Source: Methylomarinum sp. (GTDB lineage Bacteria > Pseudomonadota > Gammaproteobacteria > Methylococcales > Methylomonadaceae). From it: 6,502 bases of DNA. Position numbers and translations under genes: made by a program. Shown piece by piece: positions 1 through 6,060 of the stretch (positions within the stretch are counted from its first letter, which is position 1; each line of letters opens with the position of its first letter). Location: the NCBI GenBank assembly GCA_013139755.1, contig WTAG01000222.1:1-6502 (forward strand), in the 5' to 3' direction. The notes below the pieces were generated by a model. The model saw only the letters and a list, made by a program, of their open reading frames with translations, was not told the DNA's origin and ran no database searches.

Positions 1-396
1 ACCGTAATCCATTTCCGGGAAAAGTGCTTTAATCACACCATGCGGCCTAACTTCATGCACTTTAACATTACCGCCTTGCTTACGGACAAAATCCTCAAGC
101 TGACGGCAAACAACGTCAAAAGCATCCTGAATCGCGACATAAGCATCCTCATGTGCGTGATGTTGACCTGACTGCTTGCTTGCAACGATTTCATGAGCTG
201 GAGGAAGCGTAACATCTATTTTTATACTAAATAGATTTCCCTGATGATGGTGTCGATGTGGCTCTTCGATAACTACTCTGCAGCTCATTATATGTTTAGC
301 AAAATGCTCAAGCTTTTGAGCTTTTTCTTTTATCTTTGCCTCAACTGCATCAGAGTGATCCATATTCTTAAAAGTGATTTGCAATGGTATCTTCAT
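1..396 (-). CDS. HPF/RaiA-family ribosome hibernation factor, N-terminal part, probably fused to a cold-shock domain
   Basis: This is the first 132 codons of a gene that runs off the left edge of the window. Proteins of the HPF/RaiA (sigma-54 modulation / S30AE) family bind the 30S subunit near the decoding centre and keep ribosomes inactive in stationary phase or stress. The translation begins MKIPLQITFKNMDHSDAVEA and continues through a beta-alpha-beta-beta-beta-alpha pattern: helix at about 14-34, strands at 38-45 and 55-64, helix at 82-106. It carries the His-rich loop PHRHHHQG (46-53) and HHAHEDAYVAIQDAFD (79-94), as in the environmental HPF-like subfamily. After HEVRPHG (114-120) the last visible residues, GVIKALFPEMDYG, match the first strand of a cold-shock domain (G-x-V-K-x-F-x-x-x-x-G-Y/F-G), so a C-terminal nucleic-acid-binding domain probably follows outside the window. 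The ATG is the first start after an in-frame TGA (418-420). An AGGCAGG-like Shine-Dalgarno lies 9 nt upstream. The start overlaps a 27-codon ORF as ATGA. Confidence 0.88.
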   Translation of the reverse strand, partial: MKIPLQITFKNMDHSDAVEAKIKEKAQKLEHFAKHIMSCRVVIEEPHRHHHQGNLFSIKIDVTLPPAHEIVASKQSGQHHAHEDAYVAIQDAFDVVCRQLEDFVRKQGGNVKVHEVRPHGVIKALFPEMDYG

Positions 397-476
397 ATAG
401 ATATGCCTGCCTGGTGATCAAATAATACAAGTGCATAATTATCCGGAGATAACCAATCTGTTAATTTTGTATTCAT
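393..476 (-). pseudogene. Truncated N-terminus of an isochorismatase-family (cysteine hydrolase) gene
   Basis: This 27-codon ORF reads MNTKLTDWLSPDNYALVLF followed by DHQAGISI and a stop. The 'LSPDNYALVLFDHQAG' pattern matches the first beta strand of isochorismatase-like hydrolases, where the Asp of 'DHQ' is the catalytic aspartate of the Asp-Lys-Cys triad. Family members are about 180-220 residues long, so nearly all of the protein, including the Lys and Cys, is missing. It has its own plausible Shine-Dalgarno (AGGAA, 486-490 on the plus strand, 9 nt from the ATG), and an in-frame TAG lies just upstream, so the 5' end looks like a genuine gene start. The TGA stop (393-395) overlaps the HPF start codon, and the HPF Shine-Dalgarno lies within the codons for His-Gln-Ala-Gly. 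I infer a deletion or recombination that left a gene start in front of the HPF gene. It may now serve as a leader ORF for translational coupling. The match is from memory and short. Confidence 0.55.
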
Positions 477-1051
477 AATAACTTTTTCCTATAAAGGCTT
501 ATTATTTACAGCGTTAGACAAGAAGCCTCTTTTATTTATCATACAAGTTATTATCTAGATTCAATTGATGAAAACTATCTTTCAACCCTTATTTTTCTGA
601 ACTGAATAACATGAAGTGTAAATTGAATGGTAGCTCTTGGCTGCGTTCGATCGTTCAGATTGCATGTAAATAAAAAATTCATGCATTATCAGATCAAAAA
701 CGGCTATTCCTCATTTCAAATAGAAATTACGTTATATCAAACCAAAATACAATACGCATGAATACCTATACACACTAACCCAAAAAGTGGGCGGATTTGG
801 TATTTCAAATGCCTGTTCACTTATTTAAACATGCAAAAAACACACAAAGATTAGCGACCTTTCAATTCCCTTTTTTGGTCGTATTGAGCCAGTGAATATT
901 TGATAACTCTTGGCTCGTTGCAACATTGTCAGTAAAAATCAAAACCAAAGAAAGTGGGCGCAACCGTCAATTGAATAGCAAACAATAAATTATCTGGCCA
1001 GAAGGCTATCTTAAAAAATGAATTTACCGTCTTTATCTATAATGGAGTGGA
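477..1051. other. Intergenic region with no convincing gene
   Basis: This stretch of about 575 bases is strongly AT-rich. No frame gives a protein I recognise, and no tRNA-like or rRNA-like structure was seen. It must hold the minus-strand promoter for the isochorismatase fragment and HPF gene, but no good -35/-10 pair stands out. A 6-bp inverted repeat, AGGCTT (495-500) with AAGCCT (523-528), is followed on the plus strand by a T-rich tract and could be a weak terminator. Two short direct repeats occur: AAAGTGGGCG at 784-793 and 951-960, and an approximate CTCTTGGCT block at about 631-647 and 904-919. They may be decayed mobile-element sequence, but nothing here proves it. Confidence 0.5.
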
Positions 1052-1065
1052 TTATTCTAACCACT
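1046..1065 (-). terminator. Imperfect hairpin at the end of the operon (weak terminator candidate)
   Basis: On the minus strand AGTGGTTA pairs with TAATCCACT, with one bulged base and a GAA loop. The structure spans the stop codon of the 313-residue gene. No U-run follows directly. The nearest T-tract is about 20-30 bases further downstream, so it is not a canonical intrinsic terminator. It may instead protect the mRNA 3' end or be coincidental. Confidence 0.25.
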
Positions 1066-1993
1066 TAAGCCGCCCCTTTGCCCGAGGAATTTTGTCATCA
1101 TCAGGAGCCGCCGCCAAAAAACGATGATAATACTGACGGGCTTTTTCCAAATAAAAGAGCTTGTCGTAACAATGTGCCATCCAGAAATAGAGCGAAGGAT
1201 TTTCTGGGCCGTATTCTCGCTCTACTTTCTCTAAATAAGGTAATGCGGAGTTACAATCGTCATAAAACTGCAGATAAAGCCAGCCTAAGTCTAAAGCATA
1301 GGTTGTGGTTGGGCTAAATCCATAAGCTTTTTGGGCAGAAAATATCGCTTCCTTTCTACGTATTTGCATCGGTTCTGTGGCACTGTAAAAATAATAATAA
1401 GCTCGTTTCTTCCAAAAAAAGGGATTTTGAGGGTAAATTTTGAGCGCTTCATCCACAATTTGTTTTAAATTGCGCCACTCCTTACTTTCTTCAGCTTTGT
1501 TAACTGCGCTGACATAATCCTTTTCGCTTCGCCTGCCTGTATTTTGCGCTTGCTGTTGCATTTGGGGATCAAAGTGACTGAAAAAGCTGACTCCTAAGCT
1601 GGTATCGGAACCCTGATAGTGAAGAGCTACCCCCTGAAGAAAGTAATATTCGATCCGGTTTCCCTGACTGTCAACGATACTTTTATCCGGTGTTTTCAAA
1701 TCCAGCCATTGTTGATATTGAGATTTACTGAAAGTTTGCCGCGCATAAATATCGATACTTTCAATGGTACCGTTACGAAATTTAATAGAAACGCGTCGGG
1801 TATCATCATCTAACGGAGTGTAATCGTAACGCCTTGCCTGAACATCCACCCGAACTGGTTTTCCAAAAACCTGCTCTACTTCATTTTGTTTGGAAACTCC
1901 CGGTTCTAACCCGAGATAGGTACCGGCAAAAACCACAGGCTGTATAAATAAAAGAAATACAGCAGAATATGTGCGAATAATTTTTTTCATCAT
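1052..1993 (-). CDS. Exported protein with a BamE/SmpA-like N-terminal region and TPR-like repeats
   Basis: I do not recognise this 313-residue protein as a named family. Residues 1-23 form a Sec signal peptide: MMKKIIR, a hydrophobic core, then a probable cleavage after VFA. There is no lipobox cysteine. Residues 27-85 begin 'YLGLEPGVSKQNEVEQVFGKP', where the 'G(L/M)xxG.S...V..vfGKP' pattern resembles the BamE/SmpA fold; strands VSIKFRNGTIESIDIY (68-83) follow. From about 160 to 310 the sequence turns helical with TPR-like pairs: about 171-205, 210-245 and 246-296, including ALPYLEKVEREYGPENPS and YLEKARQYYHRFLAAAPDD. The role is therefore likely periplasmic protein-protein interaction. The ATG overlaps the TGA of the upstream gene as ATGA, which implies translational coupling; no strong Shine-Dalgarno is present. 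The second ATG (1988-1990) is an alternative start that removes one Met. BamE is normally a small lipoprotein, so this is at most a distant relative in a larger architecture. Confidence 0.75.
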   Translation of the reverse strand: MMKKIIRTYSAVFLLFIQPVVFAGTYLGLEPGVSKQNEVEQVFGKPVRVDVQARRYDYTPLDDDTRRVSIKFRNGTIESIDIYARQTFSKSQYQQWLDLKTPDKSIVDSQGNRIEYYFLQGVALHYQGSDTSLGVSFFSHFDPQMQQQAQNTGRRSEKDYVSAVNKAEESKEWRNLKQIVDEALKIYPQNPFFWKKRAYYYFYSATEPMQIRRKEAIFSAQKAYGFSPTTTYALDLGWLYLQFYDDCNSALPYLEKVEREYGPENPSLYFWMAHCYDKLFYLEKARQYYHRFLAAAPDDDKIPRAKGRLKWLE

Positions 1994-4887
1994 GGTTTAC
2001 CGCTGCATTGTGCAATTTGTCGTATGTTTCTATCCAGGCATTGCATGCAATGTTCATCGATGGTTGCACCAAATAACAGTGCTCCGCACATAGGGCAGAA
2101 ACGTTTTCGACATTCATCTTCAGACAAAGCTGTTGATACGGCTGGCTTAGGAACAGTTTTAGGCGAGGGTTTCTTAGCAGGAATTTCTGGATTGACCGGT
2201 ACTTTAGGGATCTCAAAGGGCCTGCTGACTGGAGTTGCAGAATCTTTGATTTTTACTCGTTTCTTGGTGATTCTTGTTGTGGAATGTTTGATAAATGAAG
2301 GCGTGATGTTTTTACCCATGTTCTTTTTTGGTTTTCCCGAATCCAGAATAAACGCAGGCGGCAGTTTGTCGGGTTTGTTTAAGGTAACAGGGAATTGAAA
2401 AGTAACTGTTTCAGTTGCTGTGTTTTTTAGTTGAATGACTTTTGATAGATAATGCGGCGTTCTCAGTACGCCCTTACCTCTAAATTGAATCTCTGCATTT
2501 AATTTAAGATTCAGAGATGGTTTAAGCTGCCCGGCAGCCGAGTAACGACCTATCGGTCCAAGCAAATATAAGCCGTCCTCAATTTTTTTTGCGCAATATT
2601 GATTATATGCAGTGCATATTTTTGAATCCGGGATGACCTGACCCACTTGATCAAGAACATTAATAGTGACAAACCAATCGTCAAATTTTTTGTTTTCTGT
2701 CGTGACGGTTTTTACGGTCGTGTTTTTAGGTAAAAGAGGGTTGCTTTTTCTTGGTGTAGCCAGATTTTTTTCATCCCCCGGTTCACGCTCAATAAAACAT
2801 AACTCCTGGCCGTATTTAAGATAATAAAGGGTTCCGCACCCCAGAATTCGAATAGGTTTTGCCTGTTGGGCTTTTTGTTCATAAACGGACTTTAATTGCC
2901 TGAGATCATCAAAACTCCCCGCAATTTTTTGATGCCAGATATTTTCTTTTTGCAACGCGCGAAAATCTTGTTCTTTACCACTTTCGAATGTACACCAGGT
3001 GCCACGTTTCTCTATCCATATCAAGTGCTTATCATCCGCTTTGATTTTTGAGTCTTGAATGAAAGAAGGTAACTTAATGAGGGCTAGATTACGTTTGATA
3101 TCAGTGAGGCAGTTTTTGAGACGTTTAATAGACTCGTCAATTGATTTGTAGTGAGTTTGTCCTGACTTTTCTAGTTGCTGGATATCATTTAACAGCTTGG
3201 TTAATGGTGTCAATTTTTCACATGATTTTAATACTTTTTTCCAGGCAACAACCTTTTTCCGGGCATTTTCGATTATCCCCTGTGTCTTAGTAACAGCGTC
3301 TGAGTGTTGTTTGAGCCATAATCTTTCTTTTTTGATAGATTTTATACTGGGTATCTTGATTTTATCTATTTTGGCAGTAAGAATTTTTGCCCGCGGTAAT
3401 TTTTTATAAGGCTCCATCAGTTGCATGATTGACGTTTTTGTTATTTTAGCCTTATTGATGAGAGTGTTTAATTCATCCAGGCTTGGCACTTTACTGACTA
3501 GAATCCTGCTTTCATCAAGTTGCGTTTCCAAGGTGTCGATGGATTGCTGAATAGCGGTCAGTGCTTCTTGGCCTGTTTTGTATTTCAGCTTTATCTGTTC
3601 AAGCTTTTTATGAAGTTGAGATGTTTGTTCCTGGGTAATTTCCTGGATAGTTTTTTTAGCTGTTTGAAGTAATGATTCTGCCTTTATTTGCTCAGCATCG
3701 ACTTTCTTTAACTGTTTTTCTGCATTTTTCTTATCTTTTAACTGTCCTATTTGAGCGGTTTTTTCACAGGTAAATTTCGTTAGTGTTTCTGCTTTTTGTT
3801 TGAGTTTAGCCAGCTTATCAACAGAACGTTTAATCCGACCCTTCAAAGCTTGATTAATCTTGATTTGGTTTAATTTTTTACATTCATCCCGCGCTTTGGT
3901 GATTTTAGTATTGGTCTTTTCAATGTCTTTTTGCAGTGTTTTGGAATTTTTCTTTACTTGTTCGGCTTGCTCCCTAAGCACTTGAATTGCTATTTTCTGA
4001 TTATTGATTTCCTGATTAATTTTGTTAATGAGTTCATTAAGATCAATTTCCAGTGTAAGCGCTTGATTAAAAGATTTTTTACGCTGTATGGCTCGAGTAG
4101 GCAATAGTTGTTTTTGCTTAAACCATTTCTGTTGTTCATACAGGATTTTGTCGAAAAAAAGTTTTGATTTAACTGCTTTTTTTTCTCGTTCTGCTTTTGG
4201 CATCATTGCTAAATCAAAGTCACCATAACCTTGAGTTTCGAGAATTTCCCCCCAAATATGGCTTTCGATTTGATTCCATCTACTTTTGCCAGCCTCTTTA
4301 AATGAGCCGGTTTCCCTGCCGTGTTCCCATAAGTCAAACATGGCAATTTTATTTTTTCCATAGGGAATACCTGGTGCACCATGGTTGGTATTGGGGTCAG
4401 TCGCATTCCAAGAGCGTGTGCCGAACAACATGCCCGTTTTAGATGCTTCAATGATTAAATAATGCTTAATTCCAGCGCCTTTAAATGCAAATTCCAATAC
4501 ATTGGTCATATCGCCACAGTTCCCCCTATCACGATAACTCCATCCCCATTTGCCCGCAGCCTTACTGCGAGTACTATTATCAATGTTAGGGAAAAGTCCA
4601 TAAAATGCGGCTTTATCGCCGATTTTTTGCATGATGTAACGCGCTTTTACTAAATCACCTCCTGTTTTGACATGAGCAGGGGCTTCATTCTGGATCAAAT
4701 ATTTAGCGTATTTTTGCCAATACGAACGATACTGGGAGTCAGCTATAGCGACTCCCGGAAAAGTCGGTTCTTTGGCAAAGACTGAATAATGTGCAAACAG
4801 CAGAAAAAAATAGATTATGAAAATGATTAACCGGGATTCCTTTTTCCCTACGATTAGTACTGCAAGCTGATTGACACACATTTTCAT
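1990..4887 (-). CDS. Large exported coiled-coil protein with a transglutaminase/papain-like domain and a C-terminal zinc ribbon
   Basis: I do not recognise this 965-residue protein as a named gene. A hydrophobic segment at 19-36 ending VFA-KEP looks like a signal peptide with a long n-region. Using the second ATG (4879-4881), which sits 8 nt from an AGG, would shorten it by two residues. Residues 40-230 form a globular domain. RGNCGDMTNVLEFAFKGAGI (121-140) puts Cys124 at the head of a helix, with His169 (NTNHGAPG) and Asp185 (MFDLWEHG) following. The 45- and 16-residue spacing resembles the Cys-His-Asp triad of transglutaminase-like/papain-fold enzymes, so a peptidase or amidase/transferase role is possible but unproven. 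Residues about 275-605 are rich in Lys, Glu, Gln and Leu and look like long coiled coils. Residues about 615-835 look beta-rich with scattered cysteines. A Pro/Lys-rich linker (about 885-918) precedes a zinc ribbon: CPMC (931-934) and CMQC (947-950), with Cys926 and Cys961 flanking. A zinc ribbon on an exported protein is unusual. The gene overlaps the downstream TPR gene by 4 bp. Confidence 0.78.
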   Translation of the reverse strand: MKMCVNQLAVLIVGKKESRLIIFIIYFFLLFAHYSVFAKEPTFPGVAIADSQYRSYWQKYAKYLIQNEAPAHVKTGGDLVKARYIMQKIGDKAAFYGLFPNIDNSTRSKAAGKWGWSYRDRGNCGDMTNVLEFAFKGAGIKHYLIIEASKTGMLFGTRSWNATDPNTNHGAPGIPYGKNKIAMFDLWEHGRETGSFKEAGKSRWNQIESHIWGEILETQGYGDFDLAMMPKAEREKKAVKSKLFFDKILYEQQKWFKQKQLLPTRAIQRKKSFNQALTLEIDLNELINKINQEINNQKIAIQVLREQAEQVKKNSKTLQKDIEKTNTKITKARDECKKLNQIKINQALKGRIKRSVDKLAKLKQKAETLTKFTCEKTAQIGQLKDKKNAEKQLKKVDAEQIKAESLLQTAKKTIQEITQEQTSQLHKKLEQIKLKYKTGQEALTAIQQSIDTLETQLDESRILVSKVPSLDELNTLINKAKITKTSIMQLMEPYKKLPRAKILTAKIDKIKIPSIKSIKKERLWLKQHSDAVTKTQGIIENARKKVVAWKKVLKSCEKLTPLTKLLNDIQQLEKSGQTHYKSIDESIKRLKNCLTDIKRNLALIKLPSFIQDSKIKADDKHLIWIEKRGTWCTFESGKEQDFRALQKENIWHQKIAGSFDDLRQLKSVYEQKAQQAKPIRILGCGTLYYLKYGQELCFIEREPGDEKNLATPRKSNPLLPKNTTVKTVTTENKKFDDWFVTINVLDQVGQVIPDSKICTAYNQYCAKKIEDGLYLLGPIGRYSAAGQLKPSLNLKLNAEIQFRGKGVLRTPHYLSKVIQLKNTATETVTFQFPVTLNKPDKLPPAFILDSGKPKKNMGKNITPSFIKHSTTRITKKRVKIKDSATPVSRPFEIPKVPVNPEIPAKKPSPKTVPKPAVSTALSEDECRKRFCPMCGALLFGATIDEHCMQCLDRNIRQIAQCSGKP

Positions 4888-4918
4888 AGCCTGTTGGTTG
4901 GTCTGACGTTTCTTAAAA

Positions 4919-4946
4919 TTAATATTTAGGCGTTGATGGGTACCAA
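4919..4946 (-). promoter_or_regulatory. Weak sigma-70-like promoter candidate for the two-gene operon
   Basis: On the minus strand TTGGTA (plus-strand 4941-4946) and TATTAA (plus-strand 4919-4924) are separated by 16 bases. Each matches the consensus hexamer at four of six positions. Transcription would start about 25 bases before the coding region. The surrounding DNA is very AT-rich, so such matches arise easily by chance. Confidence 0.3.
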
Positions 4947-4981
4947 TTAAACTATTGAAATATAATTAATAGTGCGTTTAT

Positions 4982-5072
4982 AGGGGGGTGATGTTGAGTA
5001 ACTTTAGTCCCATTGCACATCAAATAGAACGCCCTTGCATCGTGCCACAAAATTACTTGAACTGCCACCCCT
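4982..5072. repeat. Possible short inverted-repeat element
   Basis: The left end (from 4982) starts AGGGGGGTGATGTTGAGTAA and the right end read on the minus strand from 5072 starts AGGGGTGGCAGTTCAAGTAA. They align with small gaps, sharing the G-run, TG, GTT, AGTAA and TTT blocks. The span is about 91 bp with no coding capacity. The similarity is modest and no target duplication is visible. It could be a decayed MITE or chance. Confidence 0.3.
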
Positions 5073-5114
5073 CATCGTTGACTTTTTTCATCAAAACGGT
5101 CTATTGATGAGCGA

Positions 5115-5271
5115 AAGGGGGTAAAGCCGAATGGCACTTGAATTCATCAATATATCCCTGATTTAGCTCTATTAAAAACAAAAGTCACAGCAAAGATATA
5201 TGCAGTAACCTACTGATAATATAACAACTTATTCATTAAGTAAGTGCCGTGCCATTCGGCTCTACCCCCTT
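5115..5271. mobile_element. Small non-autonomous element with 23-bp terminal inverted repeats
   Basis: The left end (5115-5137) and the right end (5249-5271) are inverted copies of AAGGGGGTAAAGCCGAATGG plus CAC, matching at 22 of 23 positions. The single difference is A/G at position 10. On the inner side the right repeat carries an extra GGCAC; skipping that 5-bp duplication, the match continues by two further bases (TT). The whole element is 157 bp and holds no open reading frame of note, as expected of a MITE or an internally deleted insertion sequence. No clear target-site duplication flanks it, and I cannot assign the terminal repeat to an IS family with confidence. It lies between the DUF1840 gene and the operon promoter. 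Its stem would fold in transcripts reading from the DUF1840 gene and could end or stabilise them. Confidence 0.65.
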
Positions 5272-5322
5272 AAATCAGTTAAGTAACAGATAAAATTCTA
5301 ACCACTTCAGCCCGAATCAGTT

Positions 5323-5631
5323 TTACTTGTCCCACATCACATTGCACTTCGCTTTTACCGCAGCTTCAAGCAATTCGATCAAAGGTAAAGCGCGGTGCGA
5401 AAGACTAACGACAGGTTCGACGTCTTCTTCGTCCCCAGACTGCTCTGTCCCTGGCAATTGCTGTTCTGCCTGGGTCTTAGCCACCAAACGTTCCAGCGCC
5501 GCTTGGACATCCTCGGCAAGGATTGCCCCGGGCACCGTTCCGCTATGCCCCATCAACCTCAACAAGCGAACGGCTACATCACCGAACATCGTGATATCGG
5601 CATAAGCGGAGCAAGAAAAAGTTACTAACAT
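5323..5631 (-). CDS. DUF1840 domain-containing protein
   Basis: This is a 102-residue cytoplasmic protein of the DUF1840 family, which is widespread in beta- and gammaproteobacteria and has no established function. The family signature is present along the whole length: MLVTFSCSAYADITMFGDVA (1-20), the LLRLMGHSGTVPGAI helix-turn region (23-37), a Q/E/D-rich variable middle (54-72), VSLSHRALPLIELLEAA (75-91) and the C-terminal CNVMWDK (96-102). The length is normal for the family. I chose the ATG at 5631 because an AGGAG Shine-Dalgarno lies 6 nt upstream and homologues begin at MLVTFSC; the frame stays open 23 codons further upstream, but those codons look non-coding. The gene is visibly more GC-rich than the other genes here, as expected of a conserved core gene among accessory-looking neighbours. 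There is no signal peptide or membrane segment. Confidence 0.92.
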   Translation of the reverse strand: MLVTFSCSAYADITMFGDVAVRLLRLMGHSGTVPGAILAEDVQAALERLVAKTQAEQQLPGTEQSGDEEDVEPVVSLSHRALPLIELLEAAVKAKCNVMWDK

Positions 5632-5637
5632 GGTCAT

Positions 5638-5644
5638 CTCCTCT
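5638..5644 (-). promoter_or_regulatory. Shine-Dalgarno that fixes the DUF1840 start
   Basis: The minus-strand AGAGGAG ends 6 nt before the ATG at 5631. It is the strongest ribosome-binding site in the window and rules out the upstream in-frame ATG near 5700. Confidence 0.8.
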
Positions 5645-5675
5645 TTGAGGGAACTTTGAAAAATTACAGTTCTAA

Positions 5676-5701
5676 CATGATATACGGTTCTGGATATCAT
5701 G
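5676..5701. promoter_or_regulatory. Operator-like perfect dyad upstream of the DUF1840 gene
   Basis: CATGATAT (5676-5683) and ATATCATG (5694-5701) are perfect 8-bp inverted repeats separated by 10 bases. The 18-bp centre-to-centre spacing is close to two helical turns, as for a dimeric repressor or activator site. It lies 45-70 bp before the DUF1840 start, where a promoter would be expected. No T-run follows, so a terminator is unlikely. The cognate regulator is unknown. Confidence 0.4.
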
Positions 5702-5734
5702 ACGATGTTAAGTTTCTAGAGGATCTTTATTTAA

Positions 5735-5892
5735 GGAGCCTCTGATCAAATCATGAACTCGTACCTTATGCTCAGAATATCCAGCTTCTGCGTTAAAAAT
5801 CTTCGCAATAGCCTGCTATTACATGCGATTTTTGCCTTGAATCTAAATATTCTGAACATAACTTACTTCGCCCAGACTTAATCAGAGGTTCC
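5735..5892. mobile_element. Foldback MITE with IS5-like ends and TTAA target duplication
   Basis: The ends are GGAGCCTCTGAT (left) and, on the other strand, GGAACCTCTGAT (right). The whole 158-bp element is one imperfect palindrome without gaps: by my hand count about 50 of 79 positions in the two arms are complementary. It is centred at 5813/5814 within AATAGC-CT-GCTATT. Internal blocks such as TTATG-TCAGAATAT and the AAAAATC/GATTTTT tracts are also mirrored. Both ends abut TTAA (5731-5734 and 5893-5896), which fits the YTAR 4-bp target duplication of the IS5 subgroup. There is no coding capacity, so movement would need a transposase supplied in trans. It sits in the divergent gap between the DUF1840 gene and the repeat-protein gene. 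Confidence 0.75.
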
Positions 5893-6060
5893 TTAAGTAT
5901 TTTGAACCGAAGCTGTAGAGAAGGAGAAAGAGGTCAGCAAACAATCGTAAATAAGTCACAAAACCGAGGTAATTCCCTCACATCATTATCCTGCCGTAGT
6001 TTGTATCATAGACCCACGTTTTAAGAAAAACGCTACTTCCTAAACAACAAAGGTCACATC

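Noticed and set aside
33..215. A 60-codon minus-strand reading inside the HPF gene
   Set aside because: It lies in a different frame of the same strand. The HPF frame has clear family similarity along its whole length and this one has none.
627..761. A 44-codon plus-strand ORF in the non-coding gap
   Set aside because: It has no Shine-Dalgarno and no recognisable similarity, and its composition is like the surrounding AT-rich DNA.
1881..2216. A 111-codon minus-strand reading across the junction of the two operon genes
   Set aside because: It is out of frame with both genes. The ATGA overlap, the downstream signal peptide and the intact zinc-ribbon end show that the two annotated frames are the real ones, so a frameshift is not needed.
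2024..2398. A 124-codon plus-strand reading antisense to the 3' end of the 965-residue gene
   Set aside because: It has no recognisable domain or Shine-Dalgarno, and the minus strand encodes the zinc ribbon and linker here.
5088..5110. Perfect 7-bp hairpin TCATCAA...TTGATGA considered as a terminator
   Set aside because: The T-run precedes the stem on the plus strand and is an A-run after it on the minus strand, so it fits an intrinsic terminator in neither direction.
5632..5700. The N-terminal extension of the DUF1840 protein from the ATG near 5700
   Set aside because: The added residues do not look like the family start, and the strong Shine-Dalgarno sits just before the internal ATG at 5631. 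The extension would also run through the dyad.
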